Shown one piece after another: positions 23,581 through 36,790 of a stretch of DNA of 64,000 nucleotides (position 1 is the stretch's first letter; each line of letters opens with the position of its first letter). The stretch comes from Drosophila persimilis. Taxonomy: Eukaryota; Arthropoda; Insecta; Diptera; Drosophilidae. The position numbers and the translations under genes are program-made. The stretch is from assembly GCF_003286085.1 (NCBI RefSeq), contig NW_020825289.1, forward strand, positions 20,548,001-20,612,000. Direction: 5' to 3'. The notes beneath the pieces were generated by a model. That model did not search any database and was not told the DNA's origin. It saw only the letters and a list, made by a program, of their open reading frames with translations.

Positions 23581-24488
23581 TGTACGTTTGTTTATAGGAA
23601 ATGGCTTTTTTAGGGGACTAGGAAATGACATCATGATTGAGTCTTTTGGTTTCATATTTGCTGCTGAATCGAAAAACTCCTCGCAATGTTTGTATATACA
23701 CACATACATACATGTCTATGGGTGTACAGCCGGCCGGGCAGCTGTGCTGCTCTTTCTCTTACAATTTGTATGCTTTGAGTGCAGCGAGTCGATGATGCAA
23801 TTCATGGGTCCACTCCTTTTCCTCAGGGTCTTATTTGTACTCTCAAATTACAAAACAAAGCTTGCTGCTGTGTATGTTGTCACTGAGAAAAATAATCCCC
23901 GCTTGGGGTGGACCACCTTGTATAACTGCATCATGGATCATCCTATTGCTCTCTATCATCAATTCCTTTTTGATCCTCCTTCTACTGCTCTCTCCCTCAG
24001 AGACACCACCACTACCGCAACACATTTAAATAGCGGACTACTCTACTGCGTAGTTTCTGTCTTTGCCTATTGATCCTCTTAATTGCTTCTATACTACTTT
24101 ACGACTTCTGCTTATCGACTACAATCACATATTTTTATAAATCTCAGACATGGAGAGTCAGAGGCGCTCGAAGCTCAAATTTACTAAAGAAACCCGAGAT
24201 CTAAACAATAAAGGGTCTCATACATGCATATGAACATATACACAGCCTGTTTATGCTTGTATGTATCACATACATATTACGTTTCTGTATGGGTACCATA
24301 AAACTGCGCACTCGGCAAGTTGTGGGGATGGAGAATCGGTTGAAGTGAAGCCAAAATTCATTTTTCTGAGGAAGCTGGAAGTGAACAGTCGTGTAAAAAG
24401 AGCTTTGGTTGGTTCCTTGATTACAGATTTATACATACATATAGTGAAATCCTCATCACTGTCCTGTCCTCCCTGCGCAGAATTCAAG
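23581..24488. other. spacer between mago and the 147-residue orphan
   Basis: About 0.9 kb of AT-rich DNA. The right edge (CCCTGCGCAG ending at 24480) looks like a 3' splice site 8 bases before the orphan's ATG, so the orphan probably has a 5' UTR exon in this stretch. No other gene signal is seen. Confidence 0.5.
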
Positions 24489-24932
24489 ATGAGTCGCAGA
24501 AATCCATGGAACACCAAATATCAATACCAGTGCGAATACAAGTCATATCCCAACAATGACTATCAAGGCGAATCTGGAGATTATGCCCCTGCCCAGCAAC
24601 AAAATAGGGGTCAAAACTCTAATTCGCGCGGAGCGCTTTGTCAGGAGACGAAGTATCAAGTCACGGTCACCCAACGCGAATTCCACACGGGTCCTGGAGA
24701 CGCCAAGTGTCTTGACGGAGCAGGCGGGTCTGCCAGCCATTACCCAGCCGTCCAGCAAAACGGTGCCGCCAAATCGGTATCGCGTGCTGCCGCTCGCAGA
24801 GAGCGTGCCTATGAACGTCGGGCCCAGGCCACAGTTGATGCCATCGATCGGGAACTGGCCAAGGATCCCGCATACCACAAGTGGATAAGCCAAGAGCGTG
24901 GAGAAGAGTTGCAGGACTGGAGATATCTTTAG
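24489..24932 (+). CDS. uncharacterised 147-residue protein
   Basis: One open exon from an ATG placed just after a plausible 3' splice site to a stop followed by AATAAA at 24996. I do not recognise the family. The N-terminal half is rich in Tyr, Asn, Gln and Ser (NPWNTKYQYQCEYKSYPNND) and likely disordered. The C-terminal part has a charged, probably helical Ala/Arg/Glu stretch (RAAARRERAYERRAQ) and ends in ELQDWRYL. No signal peptide or membrane helix. A start further upstream would have to cross the putative splice site. A short, fast-evolving, lineage-restricted gene fits. It is convergent with Magi. Confidence 0.55.
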   Translation: MSRRNPWNTKYQYQCEYKSYPNNDYQGESGDYAPAQQQNRGQNSNSRGALCQETKYQVTVTQREFHTGPGDAKCLDGAGGSASHYPAVQQNGAAKSVSRAAARRERAYERRAQATVDAIDRELAKDPAYHKWISQERGEELQDWRYL

Positions 24933-24995
24933 TTTTCGCTTCATCAACAACCCACGGGTTAAATCCCCATTGTATCGCATTTCAGTTGAATTTTC

Positions 24996-25001
24996 AATAA
25001 A
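24996..25001 (+). other. polyadenylation signal AATAAA of the 147-residue gene
   Basis: The canonical hexamer is 64 bases past the stop codon, which supports the frame at 24489-24932 being a real terminal exon. Confidence 0.6.
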
Positions 25002-25640
25002 TATTTGAATATTTGATATTTTGTGGCCATATCTCTTGAATTTTGTAACGAGCGTCTTTCACTATTTCTTTCTTATTTCAAAAATGTATCATCAGCAATT
25101 TGCAAAGCACATATGTACACATCTTTTATTCAAACAAGAAGCAATAGCTGCCGATGAATCACATTCCATTGCGTCTGATCTTTGAAAAACAAATGAAGAA
25201 TTCTTTTAAGCATATTATATATATTCGTACATATACAGTAAATTAAATACAAACAAATACCGTTTAAATAAGTCTAAATTGGATTTATAAAATACTTGTG
25301 AATAAAATATTGAAGTCCTTTACATTTTTACATTTACAATCTAATTTTCGAATACGAGTTTAAAATGCAGTAAATATCTCACAATCCGATATGCCTATGT
25401 CTGGATATAGTCTAAGCCTACGCCACTGAATGGTATTTCGAATAAAAACTGGTATAGAAGATGCATTCACGAGACGTCTCGAGATTCGTAAAGTGATAGA
25501 TTTACAGAGGCTTACTAAATTCAGTCTTTGGGTTTACCTAATGAAGTACTAATTACAAACAAGTCTCCTTCCGATTCATACGAGCACGAGAACTAACACT
25601 AGAGAAAGCTCTTGTAGAGCCGGATTCGTAGATCTCAGAG
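25002..25640. other. Magi 3' UTR and convergent spacer
   Basis: AT-rich DNA downstream of the Magi stop on the - strand. A minus-strand AATAAA is at 25125-25130, about 510 bases past the Magi stop, and would end the Magi transcript just short of the facing gene's poly(A) signal. No coding signal. Confidence 0.6.
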
Positions 25641-28600
25641 TCATAATTGTGGCTGCTGTTGGTGCAGGGCCAGAGTGGCCGCAATATTGTTGCTGGGTCG
25701 CTCCACGTAGCCCCCTTGTCCGGGCATGGGCATTGACATGGGCATCTCCAGTTGCTGTTGGTGGTGGAGCTGATGCTGCAGCTGCTGCTGTTGCTGCTGG
25801 ATGGCTTGCTGATTTTGCTGTGGTAGCTGCTGCTGTTGCTGATGTGATGGCAGTGATGGCGCTTTAAGCAGACTGGGAGATGCTTGGAGCGGTGTATTGC
25901 TGCCCATACCAGCACTGCTTCCACCGGGACTGGGGCCGCCTTCCTTCAGGGGACAGCCGATGGTGAGACGCACATGCAGACCAGACTCCTTGATGAGATT
26001 CACAACGTCGCCGTGTGACATGCCTGCTATTTCGATCCGATTCACGGCTATAATGCGGTCGCCCACCTTGAGCTCCCCACAACGATCCGCTGGACTGCCG
26101 GGAATCAGTTTTCCTAGGGATCCGAGGGAAATTGAGATGAGATTAGGATGGGATTTAGCGACTAGACTAGATGAGACCGCCTTACCTATGGTCGAGCCGT
26201 AATAATGATTCGATGAGGATATTATGACGAAGCCAAAGCCCTCGTTCTCATGTCGGCTGACAATAACATCGTAGGGATACCGTCGCATCTGCGATACGAG
26301 CGGAGGAGCCTGCTGCAGAAGTGGACCCCGTCGTCGCCGCAGGATCATCGTGACCTGGCCACGCAGACCAGATTCACCCACCAAAGAGACGACTTTGTGA
26401 TGCGAAGATTTTAGCTGGGGGAAACAGATTAGCACAGGAATTTATGGAGTCACACGATGCACTGCGACTGCCACTTACCACATTGATGCCATCGATGCTG
26501 AGTATCTCATCGCCGGTGGCTATGCGCTGATCCTGATCTGCGGCCCCGCCCGGCACAATGTGGCCGACGGTCACCTGAGAGCCCTCCTCGGTGCCACCGA
26601 CAATGCGGAAGCCAAAGCCCAGAGCCTGACGCTCCAGTGTCACCTCGGTCAGCTCGCACTGGTCCGCGTCCTCGGAGGCATCGAGTAGGGCTCCGTTGCG
26701 CCAGCTGGGCGAGTGCTGCATCTGCTGCTGGGGAGGATCGAGGTTGGCAAAGCCCACGCGCCTCCGATCGCTGAGCAGCTCGTTGACACGCCGCTGTATC
26801 CGCTCGTTCTGAATGTGGGCCGCCTGCAGGGGCGAGTACTGGCCGCTTCCTCCCGAGATCGTGGAGTGCTGCGGCTGCACAAAGTAGCCCGGACGGTAGC
26901 GCTGGGCCTGGCAGTCGTAGCAGTAGCAGGACTCGTGGTGCGTCAGCGGCAACGGCAATGGCTGCATGCTGGGAGGCAGCCCATAGATGCCGCCTCCACT
27001 ATCCGCCTGAAGTGAAGCCTCGGCCAGACGTTCGCTCAGCCGACTGACCATCTTGGGATAGGGATCCATGAAAGGTATGTCGTCCAGCTCCTGCAGACTG
27101 CTGTTCGACTTGCCCTGAGAGTGCATCTGAAGGGGCTTTCTCGCCTCCGTCTCGTCCGACGGTGCGTCACCGCCGTCCACTTCATTGCTGGGCGTCTGGA
27201 CCCTGGCACGTCGTGTGTCCACCAGTGGAGTCTTCGGCCGCATGGGCAGCACTTCCTTGACTTGGGTGCTGTACAGGTCTGCCGTGGGGGTCTTGCTGCG
27301 GAAGAGCCCGCTGCCCACAAAGTTCTTGCGCAACTTGGCCACGTTCCCCACCTGATTGAGCTGATTCAGCTGACTGAGCGGGTTGGCAGGCTGGTCGGGG
27401 GGCGTGCGTTGGATCTTCACTGCTGTGGGTGTCGTCTGGCTGCACTCCTTCAGTAGCTCGACCACATAGAAGTGTGGCTTGTTCCGAACGTTGATTCCAT
27501 TGATCTCCAGCAGCACATCGCCTTCCATTAGTTGGGTGCAGCAGCTGCGATCGAGAATCTTCTTCACGATCTGGCCGCAGGCGGAGTCGGCAATGGTGAA
27601 TCCGAAGCCCATGGCTCCCTTCATGATGGAGAAGGTGTACAGTTCCGGCTTCTTCATCAGAATGAAGCCACTGCCACTGCCACTTGCCTTGCCGGCCCCC
27701 TCGCCGGACAGATCCAGAAAGTTGTAGTTGCCATCCATGTTGAGACGCCGCTGCTTGTCGGAGTCACGTCCATCCACAGCAACGGCCACGGCCATGGTGG
27801 TCACCACCTCCGTGTTGGGATCGTTGGGATCGAAGGGCAGCGGATAGCCGCGACAAACCTCCAGGGCAGCCCTCTCTCCGGGCAGTATCGACTGGAATAT
27901 GTTGACCATATCGTGATGCGTGTAACCCAGGACGCAGGTGTCGTTCACATAGACCAGGACGTCGCCCGTCTGCAGCTGGCCATCCAACCAGGCGGGACCA
28001 TTCGGCACAACGGTCTTGATTTGCAGAAACTCCTCCACATCCCCGCCAGCACTGCCATCGCTCCCAACGATGGTGAAACCGAGGCCACGGGTGGACTTTA
28101 GCAAAGTGGTGTTGATGCGCTGGCCCTGCAACTCTGCGGGATTGCGGGTGAACTTATAGAGCAGCTTCACTGGCGCTTCATCCTCCACCTCTGCATCCAC
28201 CGCCGTTGGAGTCTTGGAACGCTGCTCCTGCTGCTGATGCTGCTGTTGCTGGTTTTGTTGTTGTTGCTGCTGGAGCTGAAGCTGCTGTTGCTGCTGATGT
28301 TGCTGTTGTTGTTGTTGCTGTTGCTGCTGCTGACGTTGCTCTGCAGCCCTCCTCTTGGCTTCCAGAACAGGGTTCTCGTACTGCGTCCTGCGATTCACAT
28401 GATCGATAAAGTACATGCCGTACATGGAGTCCTCGATCTTTTCCCAGCCATAAGGCAGCTCGTCCTCGCAGCAATCCTCCAGAGACTTCTTCTGGTACTT
28501 GGACAGGCGAGGATCCAGCCAGTGGGAGGTTCCAGTGTTGTGGCTGTAATGGGACAGAGATCATCGTAAGTTGAAGAGCACGATTTAGATCTGATAGCAT

Positions 28601-31600
28601 TCTACTTACTCGATGAAGTACAGTTCGCCACGTTCGGTGTATGCCGTCTCCCATTTAGGAGGCAGTGGTCCCAGGCCGTCGCCAGGATCCTCGTGATTAC
28701 CATCTCCGCCACCGCACTCGCTGCCCAAACTGCTGTCACCAGCCTCGCCGTTGTAGTACGTGTTCTGCAGGAGATTCTCTGCATGGAAAAAGGGAAACAG
28801 TTCGTTAGAGCCTCAACCAACCTCAAATCGTTCATTGAACCCAAATGCAGGTTGCAATTGGGGAAAAAGAGTCACAGAGCTGATTGCCCAGCCACCCGAA
28901 AATAGTTTGTTGAAGCCTCCCCCCCCTCCACACTGATGCTGCCATTGACTGCCACTGACTGGACACTGCCCCATCCATTCGACGACTCTCGGTTGATTGA
29001 AGCGTTAAGAGTTTTCGATTGGGGCAAGCCGGAATTATAATTATTATTAGCATCTTTGTGGTGCTGTGTGGTGCTGTGCTTTCAGTGGTCAGGGCACGAC
29101 TACAGTTGCCAGGCAGGCTCTAGTTAGGCTAATGACCTACTTTCCACATCCAGAGAGAGTGGTATGGAATCGTGTGGTATGGCATAGCATGGGATGAGTT
29201 GTGGGTAGTCGGAGCGGAGCTCCCGTCGCAATGAGTCGCCACTCTGGTTGGATGCGGCGATGAGTAATGGAGAAATTTTAATTATGGCCAACTCTGACTG
29301 GGCCCCTTTAAGCGGAAAAATGAAATGGCCTATGCAATTTTCCAAGGTTACACTGTTTGAGCAGAGATCATGATAAGAAAAACTCTATTGGATTTTAGAA
29401 AACCTTAGTTCAAAGCACGCCTCTGCATAATCGAATCAGTCATGATGCTGGCATGATAATTATGCTAAAATATACATCGATAATGTCGCCGGGCCCCAGA
29501 CCACTCATCGTTAACCCCTTTTAAGGTGCATGCCCCCTCAGTTGTACTCCATATGTATACTAAACATAGATGCACCCGTGGAATAGGGCTAATCGAATGA
29601 CGGGGGCCCCAGAGACCGAAAGACCCACCTCTGGCCATCATATTCAACAACATACAACATACGAGTATTGCGAATCATTTGAATAGAAAGATGAATATTT
29701 ATGCCATGCCAGACACACAGGCAAGTAGAACAGGCCGCCGGGTAGAGAACGAAGGGGGTAGGGGAACGAAGGGAGACAGAAGCGAGCGACAGACACACTG
29801 CTAAACGGTAAAAGCGCGCCATCTTCTGATGCTTTATTCTGCTTTTTCTTTCTCTTAGATTAGTTTTTACTCTCAATGGTAAGAGCGAGAGAGGGATATA
29901 GTGGGAGAGGCTGAGCGGGAAGCTCGTTTGAATAGCTGTAGTCTGAAGATGCAAAACGCGTGTGTGTGTGTGTGTGTGTGAATGTGTGCGAGTATGGAGT
30001 CTCAGAAAGTGCAGCCACAAATTGTAAACGAGGGAGACGGATAGAACAAGCAGTCTCTCCCAGCGTGCATGCTAGACTTATATGAGGTGAGGCATTAAGC
30101 AGTGCTGTGTGTATGGCAAGGTGTGGACCTTACTTAGATACACCTTGCCAGCGCGGAAGTTGCTGGGCGGCTGCTGCGGCACAGTTTGACTCCCTCCCAG
30201 TTCCTTCCCCCACCGTCGCTTTGGTTCATCGTTTGCTATTGCGCTGCTTTCGTTCGCAACTCCACTGCTTGCACTGCATTGTGTAAATATTTGTACGAGC
30301 AGAAGAGCGATTAAGGGAGAGGGGCCGGGTGTATTTGATCGCCAGATGTAGCACAGAATACTATTCACAGCTGTACGCACGTGTGTGTGTGTGTGTGTAT
30401 GTGTTCAACTAATACTTCGACTAGGGATGCCCAACCGAATGGAATGCAGTTTAGTTACCTTACCCACTCCCACATCCACCCACTCATGGCTATTGCTTTC
30501 CAGCCACCTTCTTTTGCTCTAATATTTACTGCTCTTTTGGTCTAATATTTACATAGCTCCGACACACATTCGCCGTTACGTTACTATCGTAGATATACGC
30601 TGTTATCTATGCTGAAAATGTATCCTAAAGGTATATTTGCATACGTTCATGGGTAGATAAGGCCGTGCAAATGATTATTTTACGAACAACTATATCATAC
30701 TATAAGAAGGGGATTGGAGCTACAGGTATAATAGGGAACAGTCTAGTCTTTCTAGTCTTTAAGTTTCAGCTTCTCTGATCTATTTCAACAATCTATGTAC
30801 ACTCGAATCTCTTCTTGAAGCACTTTCCTCAGAGATGTTGCTTGATTGTTGCTTTCCAGGGCAGAGAACAAATCGTAAGCCTTGTACGACAGCTCATAAA
30901 AGTGACTCATCCTCTGAGAATGTTGGCCTGAATGGATCCCAAAAAAAAGAGTGAAGTAAAGAAGAAAACGAAGCGAGAGCCTCAAGTTGGAGGCTTTCTT
31001 TAGCCGAACAAAGAATATCCATTACTCATAATTACAGGGATTGCCAGAACGATGATAATGATGATAATGATTGGCATACGGATCGGTACCAAAGATTGTG
31101 GCTAATTGCATTTGAAGTTTAGTGAGAGAAATTCGAACAGTTTAGTTCTGTACAGAGATCAATCGGATCGGTAATTGGCTAATGCATTAATGCTTTGGTA
31201 AACGTCTAAAAATAATGATGGCACTACAGAAACAGAAACAACAGAACTCTAAACAAAGAGATCAGAACAGAGCAGAACAGAGGCAGACTTTCGACGAACA
31301 TGTGTGCGGCCTGTGCCACCATTGAAGCAGATCCAGACACAGATACAGACACCGACAATCCCCCGGAATCTGCAACAGAGTGCACACAAATTACATAAAA
31401 GCTGAACGGCAGTACACGGACGGTCATTGACTCTGGGGCCCATTGACAGAAAACAAAAGTCAAACCCAGAGTTACGCACGCGTCGTAGCGGCGTGGGGAA
31501 GAGGGGACTGGGCGAATGTGGGTCAGAGAGCGGGCCAAGCGGACAAGGTAGGGGGGCGTGACTTGGCCAGTTCGTTACGGAGTCGTGGCCTCAGCTCTTT

Positions 31601-34600
31601 ATTTCGCATTTTGAACCTAAATGCTGTTAAAAACGCCATTATCTAATTGCCAATGTTACCCACTTTGGCTTCATCCACTTGAACCACTGTTTCAAGGTTC
31701 CACCGATCTCCAAAAATAGTATCACAGTCTCAAGATCGACGTACTCCGCTGACTTCAAAGTTCGTGTCTGTTCGGATATCGCCACTTGTAAGCTGTCACC
31801 GGGAGTCGTGTGTCTTTCAACACGATCATACAACAGCATGAAGAAGTCAAAGAAATCGTTTATAAAATCGGTCAAAGTTTTTCTTTAACTGGAGTGTCGT
31901 ATATATATCATACGTATGTTCCTTTAAGCAACACAAACATATCTTTTGAAAGTCTAGCCAAGTGAAAGACCCATTCCGCTACAGCACTAATTTGTATAAT
32001 TCCCGAGTAACATAAACGTGAACGTGAACATAAATTAGAGGCAGTAATGAGCCGCTTGTTCTTCCACTCCAGCACTGCTTACTATGGATATCCCGTCTAG
32101 ACCGCTAGACTGCTTGAACTGAAGATGACGCTGAAGCTGTATCTGGAACTGGAGTTTCCCCCAAGTTACGGAATGTCCACTTGAGCATACGACGGGGTTC
32201 CATTGTGGGGGAGCAAGAACAAGACTCGTAATTTGCTTGGACCTACACTCAGGAATTACTCCGCCCGCATTGGTTTGAATAGAGTCCGCTACTTGCTACT
32301 TCCAACTTGCAACTTGCAACTTGCAACTTGCAACTTGCAACTTTAGATTAACAACTGCCGCATGCGTGGCAATTGATGTCATCGACGTATGTGTGCCCCA
32401 CTTGGGGGCAGCATGAACCCAACGTTGTCTTTGTTCTCGCAGGGAAAAAGGGCGGCGACGTCGGGCATGCTGTGTGTCATTTGTGACATGACTCCTTCTA
32501 CTCCTTCTCTTCCTTCTTATGGGTGCCTTCGCCTAATGATTGCATCTAATTGGCTTTGCTGCTTCGTTAACTTGGCTTACATGGCACGCCATAAACTAGT
32601 GGATCTCCCCGGGTCCCCTGCCTGGCTGTCGTAATCAAGAAATTAATAATCGCATCATATGATGCAGGGACAGGCTGCACTGCAACTCCAAAGCCCCCGC
32701 CTGAAGGTTCTACACGCTGCCTGCTAATTGCCTCTGACGTGAGGCGTAAATGATAAGAAGAAAACAACATTGAGGGTCGCTGAGGGTCTCGCCTCCTCTA
32801 CGCGAGTAGTTCATTGCCGCCACTTGCAGAAGGAGTCTCACACTCTGCTTCCGCGGGCATCCGCCAGATTAACATCCCCGTTCCAAGAGAGCTTTGCGTT
32901 CGTCTAATCAAATCCTCGTCTCCCCACTAATTGAGTTGCAAAAAAGAAACCCAACGCCTCGAGGTACTTTGGATACAGGTGTTGCCCCCGAAAAGTTGTT
33001 GCCAAATACAGCGGCCGCTCCAACAATGGGATGACAGAATGGAAGGGAGCCCACAAGATACTAAACCACAAACTTGCCCAACTTCCGAAAACGACTCCCC
33101 CCACTCCACTCCACTCCACTCTCCATCCACACGCAGCTGGTGTTGTACATACATACATACATATATGTTTTTCGAATGGATATATGTATGAATGAGATGA
33201 GTGGGTTTAGTTTGCATAGAAAATAAGATTGAACTCGTTCGGAGATCGCTTGTGTTACTAATTTTAGATGTGGGGCCAAGTTTTGTGCTCTTATAAGGTT
33301 ATTGTTCGGATATGCAGAGCTTTGTCTGAAGATTCACAAAGCTATTAGCCACAAAACAGCTCAATCTACACACATGCCATATACGTATTGTTCTATTAAT
33401 ATTCATAATGATGGGAGAACCTATTCACATAATACATACCATTTTCCAAAAACCCCTGCTTAAAGTGTTTCATAGCCTGACTGTTATCCATTAGGCAGCC
33501 CTGTGTTAAATCGTAGCCAAATAATCTCCAATACGGACGTTTTTAGTAGACCAGCAACGATTGGGCTAAACATTTACAACTTAATGGCCTACAGCCTACA
33601 GTTTATCGGCTGTGTGGCCTGCTCTATAAATATTAATTTCCCACATCAGGTATGTAGATTCTAGACCACCCACCAATTAAGTGCGCCCCCTCAGACACAG
33701 TGCCCATCGAGAGCACGGGCGAATAGAGTAAAGTAAGTCAATCAACGACAGAAACGAGGCTACCTCCGCGCACCCTCCATCGCATCTCTGCCTCCTCGTA
33801 TTTATAGCCACTTTTCTGAATCAGCTTTTCGCTTCTTTGCGTGTCTCATTCATTCATGAAGTTGTGGTCTTACTATGAATTCACTCTGAGCTTGAAACTG
33901 AGGCTGATTCTGGCACCACAATGATATGGATGGATCGACTGGGGTTCACCAGGGGCTTCCGTGGCTCGTGACTCGTGACTCGTGTGTGTGGGAAAGTGAT
34001 GACAAGTGGATTAGATGTAACGGGAGTAGAGTATGATATGACACTCGCATCAGCAGCAGCAGCCACAGCAGGCACACAACAGAAACACCCAATGTTATAT
34101 TGAGGGTGTAATACTTAGTCCTCTAAGAAGCAGCTAAGAAAGAAGACCCACAACACGGTGGGGCAGCACAAGAAGGCCCAAGAAGAAGAAGGTCCCAGCA
34201 AAAGTGGGCTTTGGCTTACATCAGAACATTTGTTGTTGCCGTTAGCTCCAATCCAACCTCCCCTCTCATCCGTTGTTCCAGTTTTTCGGTAATTTCCATT
34301 CGTCACGTCAGAGAGGCATCGCAACCAATTTCATGGCACTGCAAGTGCATTTTCAACTTGAAATTGAAACTGAAAACGAATGGAAATTGGAGTACCAGTG
34401 GGTGTGGAAGTGGGAGTAGGACTGGGAGTGGGAGTGGCACTGCAAGTGGTCGTGGGGAAATTGGAGGCCATGTGTGTGTGTGTGCTGGCGGCGGGCGGAA
34501 ATGAGTCACTCTTCGGTGGTGGTGTCTCGAGAGGCACTAATTAAAATTCATATTTCATGAGGCGAATCGAAAATGGCAATTCGATTTGGGGACAGAGCTT

Positions 34601-35523
34601 AGGGCACAGCTCGGCGGCACACAGTCTCTCTGCACTGACTAATTATGTACATGATTGATCTTGTTGTTCCCATAAATTAGTTAGCTATCATTTAAGTGGC
34701 TTTTACCTTTGCTGCCTTTCAGAATGCTGCTCGGGTGGCCTGGCGGTCGTCCTATGGCTGCTGGGCCTCCGTTGATTCCATTATTGGTTATCCCATTTCC
34801 AGGCAGTCCAGCGATGAACTGATTGTGCACCGTCGACATCTGGCTGTTCAGCGAGGCAGCATCTTCGCGAGAGGCAGAGTTCCCAGCTGTGGCTGTGGCT
34901 GTGGCTGCGGCTGCCGTTGTGCCTGTTGCAAGGGCGGATGATTTCTTCACTGCCGGCGGCGGCGGCGGGGGCAGAAGGTGGTGGACGCTGCCGGGTGGCG
35001 CCATTGCGGACTTATCCGCATTGCCGTTACCAGCCACGTCTGAGCCTGTTGCAGCGGCCTCACAATTATCATCGACGCTGTCGCTGTTGTTGCAAATGAA
35101 TTTCTTGCCACTTCCGTTGGCCAGGCTAGAACTCAGATTCGAGTTTCCGTTAAATGCTGCAAAACTAGTTGAGACCGGAGCACCAGCACCGGCACCGGCA
35201 CTGGCACTGTCACTGGCAGCAGCAGGATGTGGATGTGGATGTGGATGTGAGTGCGAGAGTTGGTGGGAAGCATTCAGAGGCGCCAGCTGTTGCTGTTGCT
35301 GTTGCTGTTGATGCGGCTGTTGATAGAAGTGATTGTTAAAGTGCTGTTGCTGTTGCTGCTGTTGTTTCTGCTGCTGTTGCTGCTGATGTTGTTGGAGCAT
35401 TAGGTAATCAGCGGCAGACGATGACGACGCTGCTGCTGTCTTGGCCATTGGTACGCCTCTGGCTGCCACGCCCGCTCCCCCACCGCCAGCTATCGTCGTG
35501 GTTGTGGCTGTTATTATTGGCAT
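25641..35523 (-). CDS. Magi: Magi: WW and PDZ scaffold of cell junctions
   Basis: MAGI proteins organise junctional complexes at adherens junctions. Exons (- strand): 35523-34707, 28778-28610, 28543-26479, 26414-26186 and 26113-25641; the phases join to a 1250-residue product. Exon 1 codes a disordered, Gln/Ala/His-rich N-terminus. WW1 (near residue 312, [14 protein letters not shown]) is split by an intron; WW2 is near 360 ([14 protein letters not shown]). A long Gln tract follows. Four PDZ domains are visible, with carboxylate loops GLGFTIVG (about 475), GFGFTIAD (about 640), GFGFRIVG (about 965) and GFGFVIIS (about 1070). No guanylate kinase domain precedes WW1, unlike vertebrate MAGI. The C-terminus is Gln/Met/Pro-rich. 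The ATG at 35523 is the first after an in-frame stop. The 5.9-kb first intron may hold nested genes. Confidence 0.93.
30785..30958 (-). other. possible small coding exon in the Magi intron (copy A)
   Basis: On the - strand a pyrimidine-rich 3' splice site (TTTTTTTTGGGATCCATTCAG) is followed by a frame ending [16 protein letters not shown] and a stop at 30785. Its internal ATG gives [15 protein letters not shown] at the start. The sequence looks protein-like (amphipathic, charged), not repeat-like. No upstream coding exon was found, so this could be a nested gene, a pseudogene or chance. Confidence 0.25.
31639..31875 (-). other. possible small coding exon or pseudogene in the Magi intron (copy B)
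   Basis: A minus-strand frame runs from an upstream in-frame stop near 31890 to a stop at 31639. It has an ATG reading [18 protein letters not shown] and ends WVTLAIR. It shares spacing with copy A (FF or FY start, YD, then SL, E and R at matching distances), which hints at paralogy. A different frame is open just upstream ([11 protein letters not shown]), as if a frameshift had occurred. Low confidence. Confidence 0.22.
32304..32343. repeat. AACTTGC heptamer tandem repeat
   Basis: The 7-base unit AACTTGC is repeated 5.7 times without error, inside the Magi first intron. Confidence 0.95.
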
Positions 35524-36762
35524 TTTAATCTGCACTTCTATCTGCTGTCCCCTCCTCTACGCTGGTCCAAATCGTTTTTCTATATTCTACAGCTAACCAC
35601 AAACGGTTTGCTTCGCCATTGCATTCGATCGCTGATATTCGCTTGGGGCTATTCAATGTTCGTTCTGTTCTGCTCTGTTCTCTGTGTTGCGGGAATGTTT
35701 CGCTAAACTCTGATCGCCTCTTCGCTTTGGGGCCTTAATTCATTTGTCATTGAGCATCCATTCGCAGGCAACGCATCGCAATGGCAAGAAGCTGCAAGAT
35801 GGAACGAGAATTAAACGAGAATTCATGAATTAGCATCACGCAAAGTAATACAAAATACAATCAAATTACCATGCAAACAACAAACAATGGCAAACACTCA
35901 AAGTTTCTACTCTATCGAAAGATATTTTTATGCATAGTTTAGGAAATAATTTTGTAGAAGGCCCTGGCACTGCAATTAGTCATCGAAATTCTATGAAAAT
36001 GGATATGAAACCCCAAAGTAAAATCGATCCAGACAGTCGTCAGATACTTTGAGCATCCTAACACTGCTGCAGTCGCCATTCCTTTCCCAAACAAAATCCA
36101 AAGACAAAGCCATCCAGTTAGACGACATCTCCAGCGCCAGCTAGACATCTCCCGGCTAGACACGATCATTATTCGGCGGTGGCAGAGACTGCAGCTCCCA
36201 AAGTGGAGGCCATCGAGAGTCCGTTTGGTTCGAGGAGTCCCCCCGCTGCTGCTGCAGCATTGTTGACATTCATCGAAGAATCAACGTCGGACTTTCCCAT
36301 GGCAGGTACATACATATATAATTATTTTCAGTGCACATTCCGTGCCAAGGCAAGCTTTTTTCTCTTATGATTTTCGCCAGTTACAGTAAAAGCCGTTGAA
36401 ATAGTTTAAAGTTTTTTATCCAGCCTTGAGGAGTGCGTCATGTCATGAAAGTGTTTTTCTTGCTAAGCTGCGCACGCTGTTTATGTTTTCTACTGAAAGA
36501 CTTTCTTTCATTAATAATTCGCAGTGCCCAAGCGCTGCCGTAGGAACAAACAGGGGTTTCTGGACTCAGGTTTCCCATAAATGTTTATGAATATGAAACG
36601 TAGGGAAATAGTGTATCCAAAACGTTGACTCACGGACACGACAGAATTATGAAAAGTGAATAGGAGGGCGCAAGAAAATTAACTGTGCGAAAAAATGGGC
36701 ATCAAGCACGGCAGCACCATTCAGTTCAGTTCCTCTCAAGCGAAAAATGTACTCCAATGAGA

Positions 36763-36790
36763 AGCAGCAGCAGCAGCAGCAGCAGCAGCA
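36763..36790. repeat. CAG trinucleotide tract
   Basis: Nine CAG units in a row lie outside any recognised coding exon, upstream of Magi. Confidence 0.9.

Larger units (their letters stand above)
28779..34706. other. large first intron of Magi (5.9 kb)
   Basis: The intron is bounded by donor AAAG|GTAAAA at 34707 and acceptor CCATGCAG|AG at 28779 (both - strand). It carries GT tracts near 29,959-29,980 and 30,382-30,399, a 7-bp tandem repeat at 32.3 kb and two short frames (30785-30964 and 31639-31860) described separately. Otherwise I see ordinary intronic sequence, probably with enhancers I cannot delimit. Confidence 0.7.
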
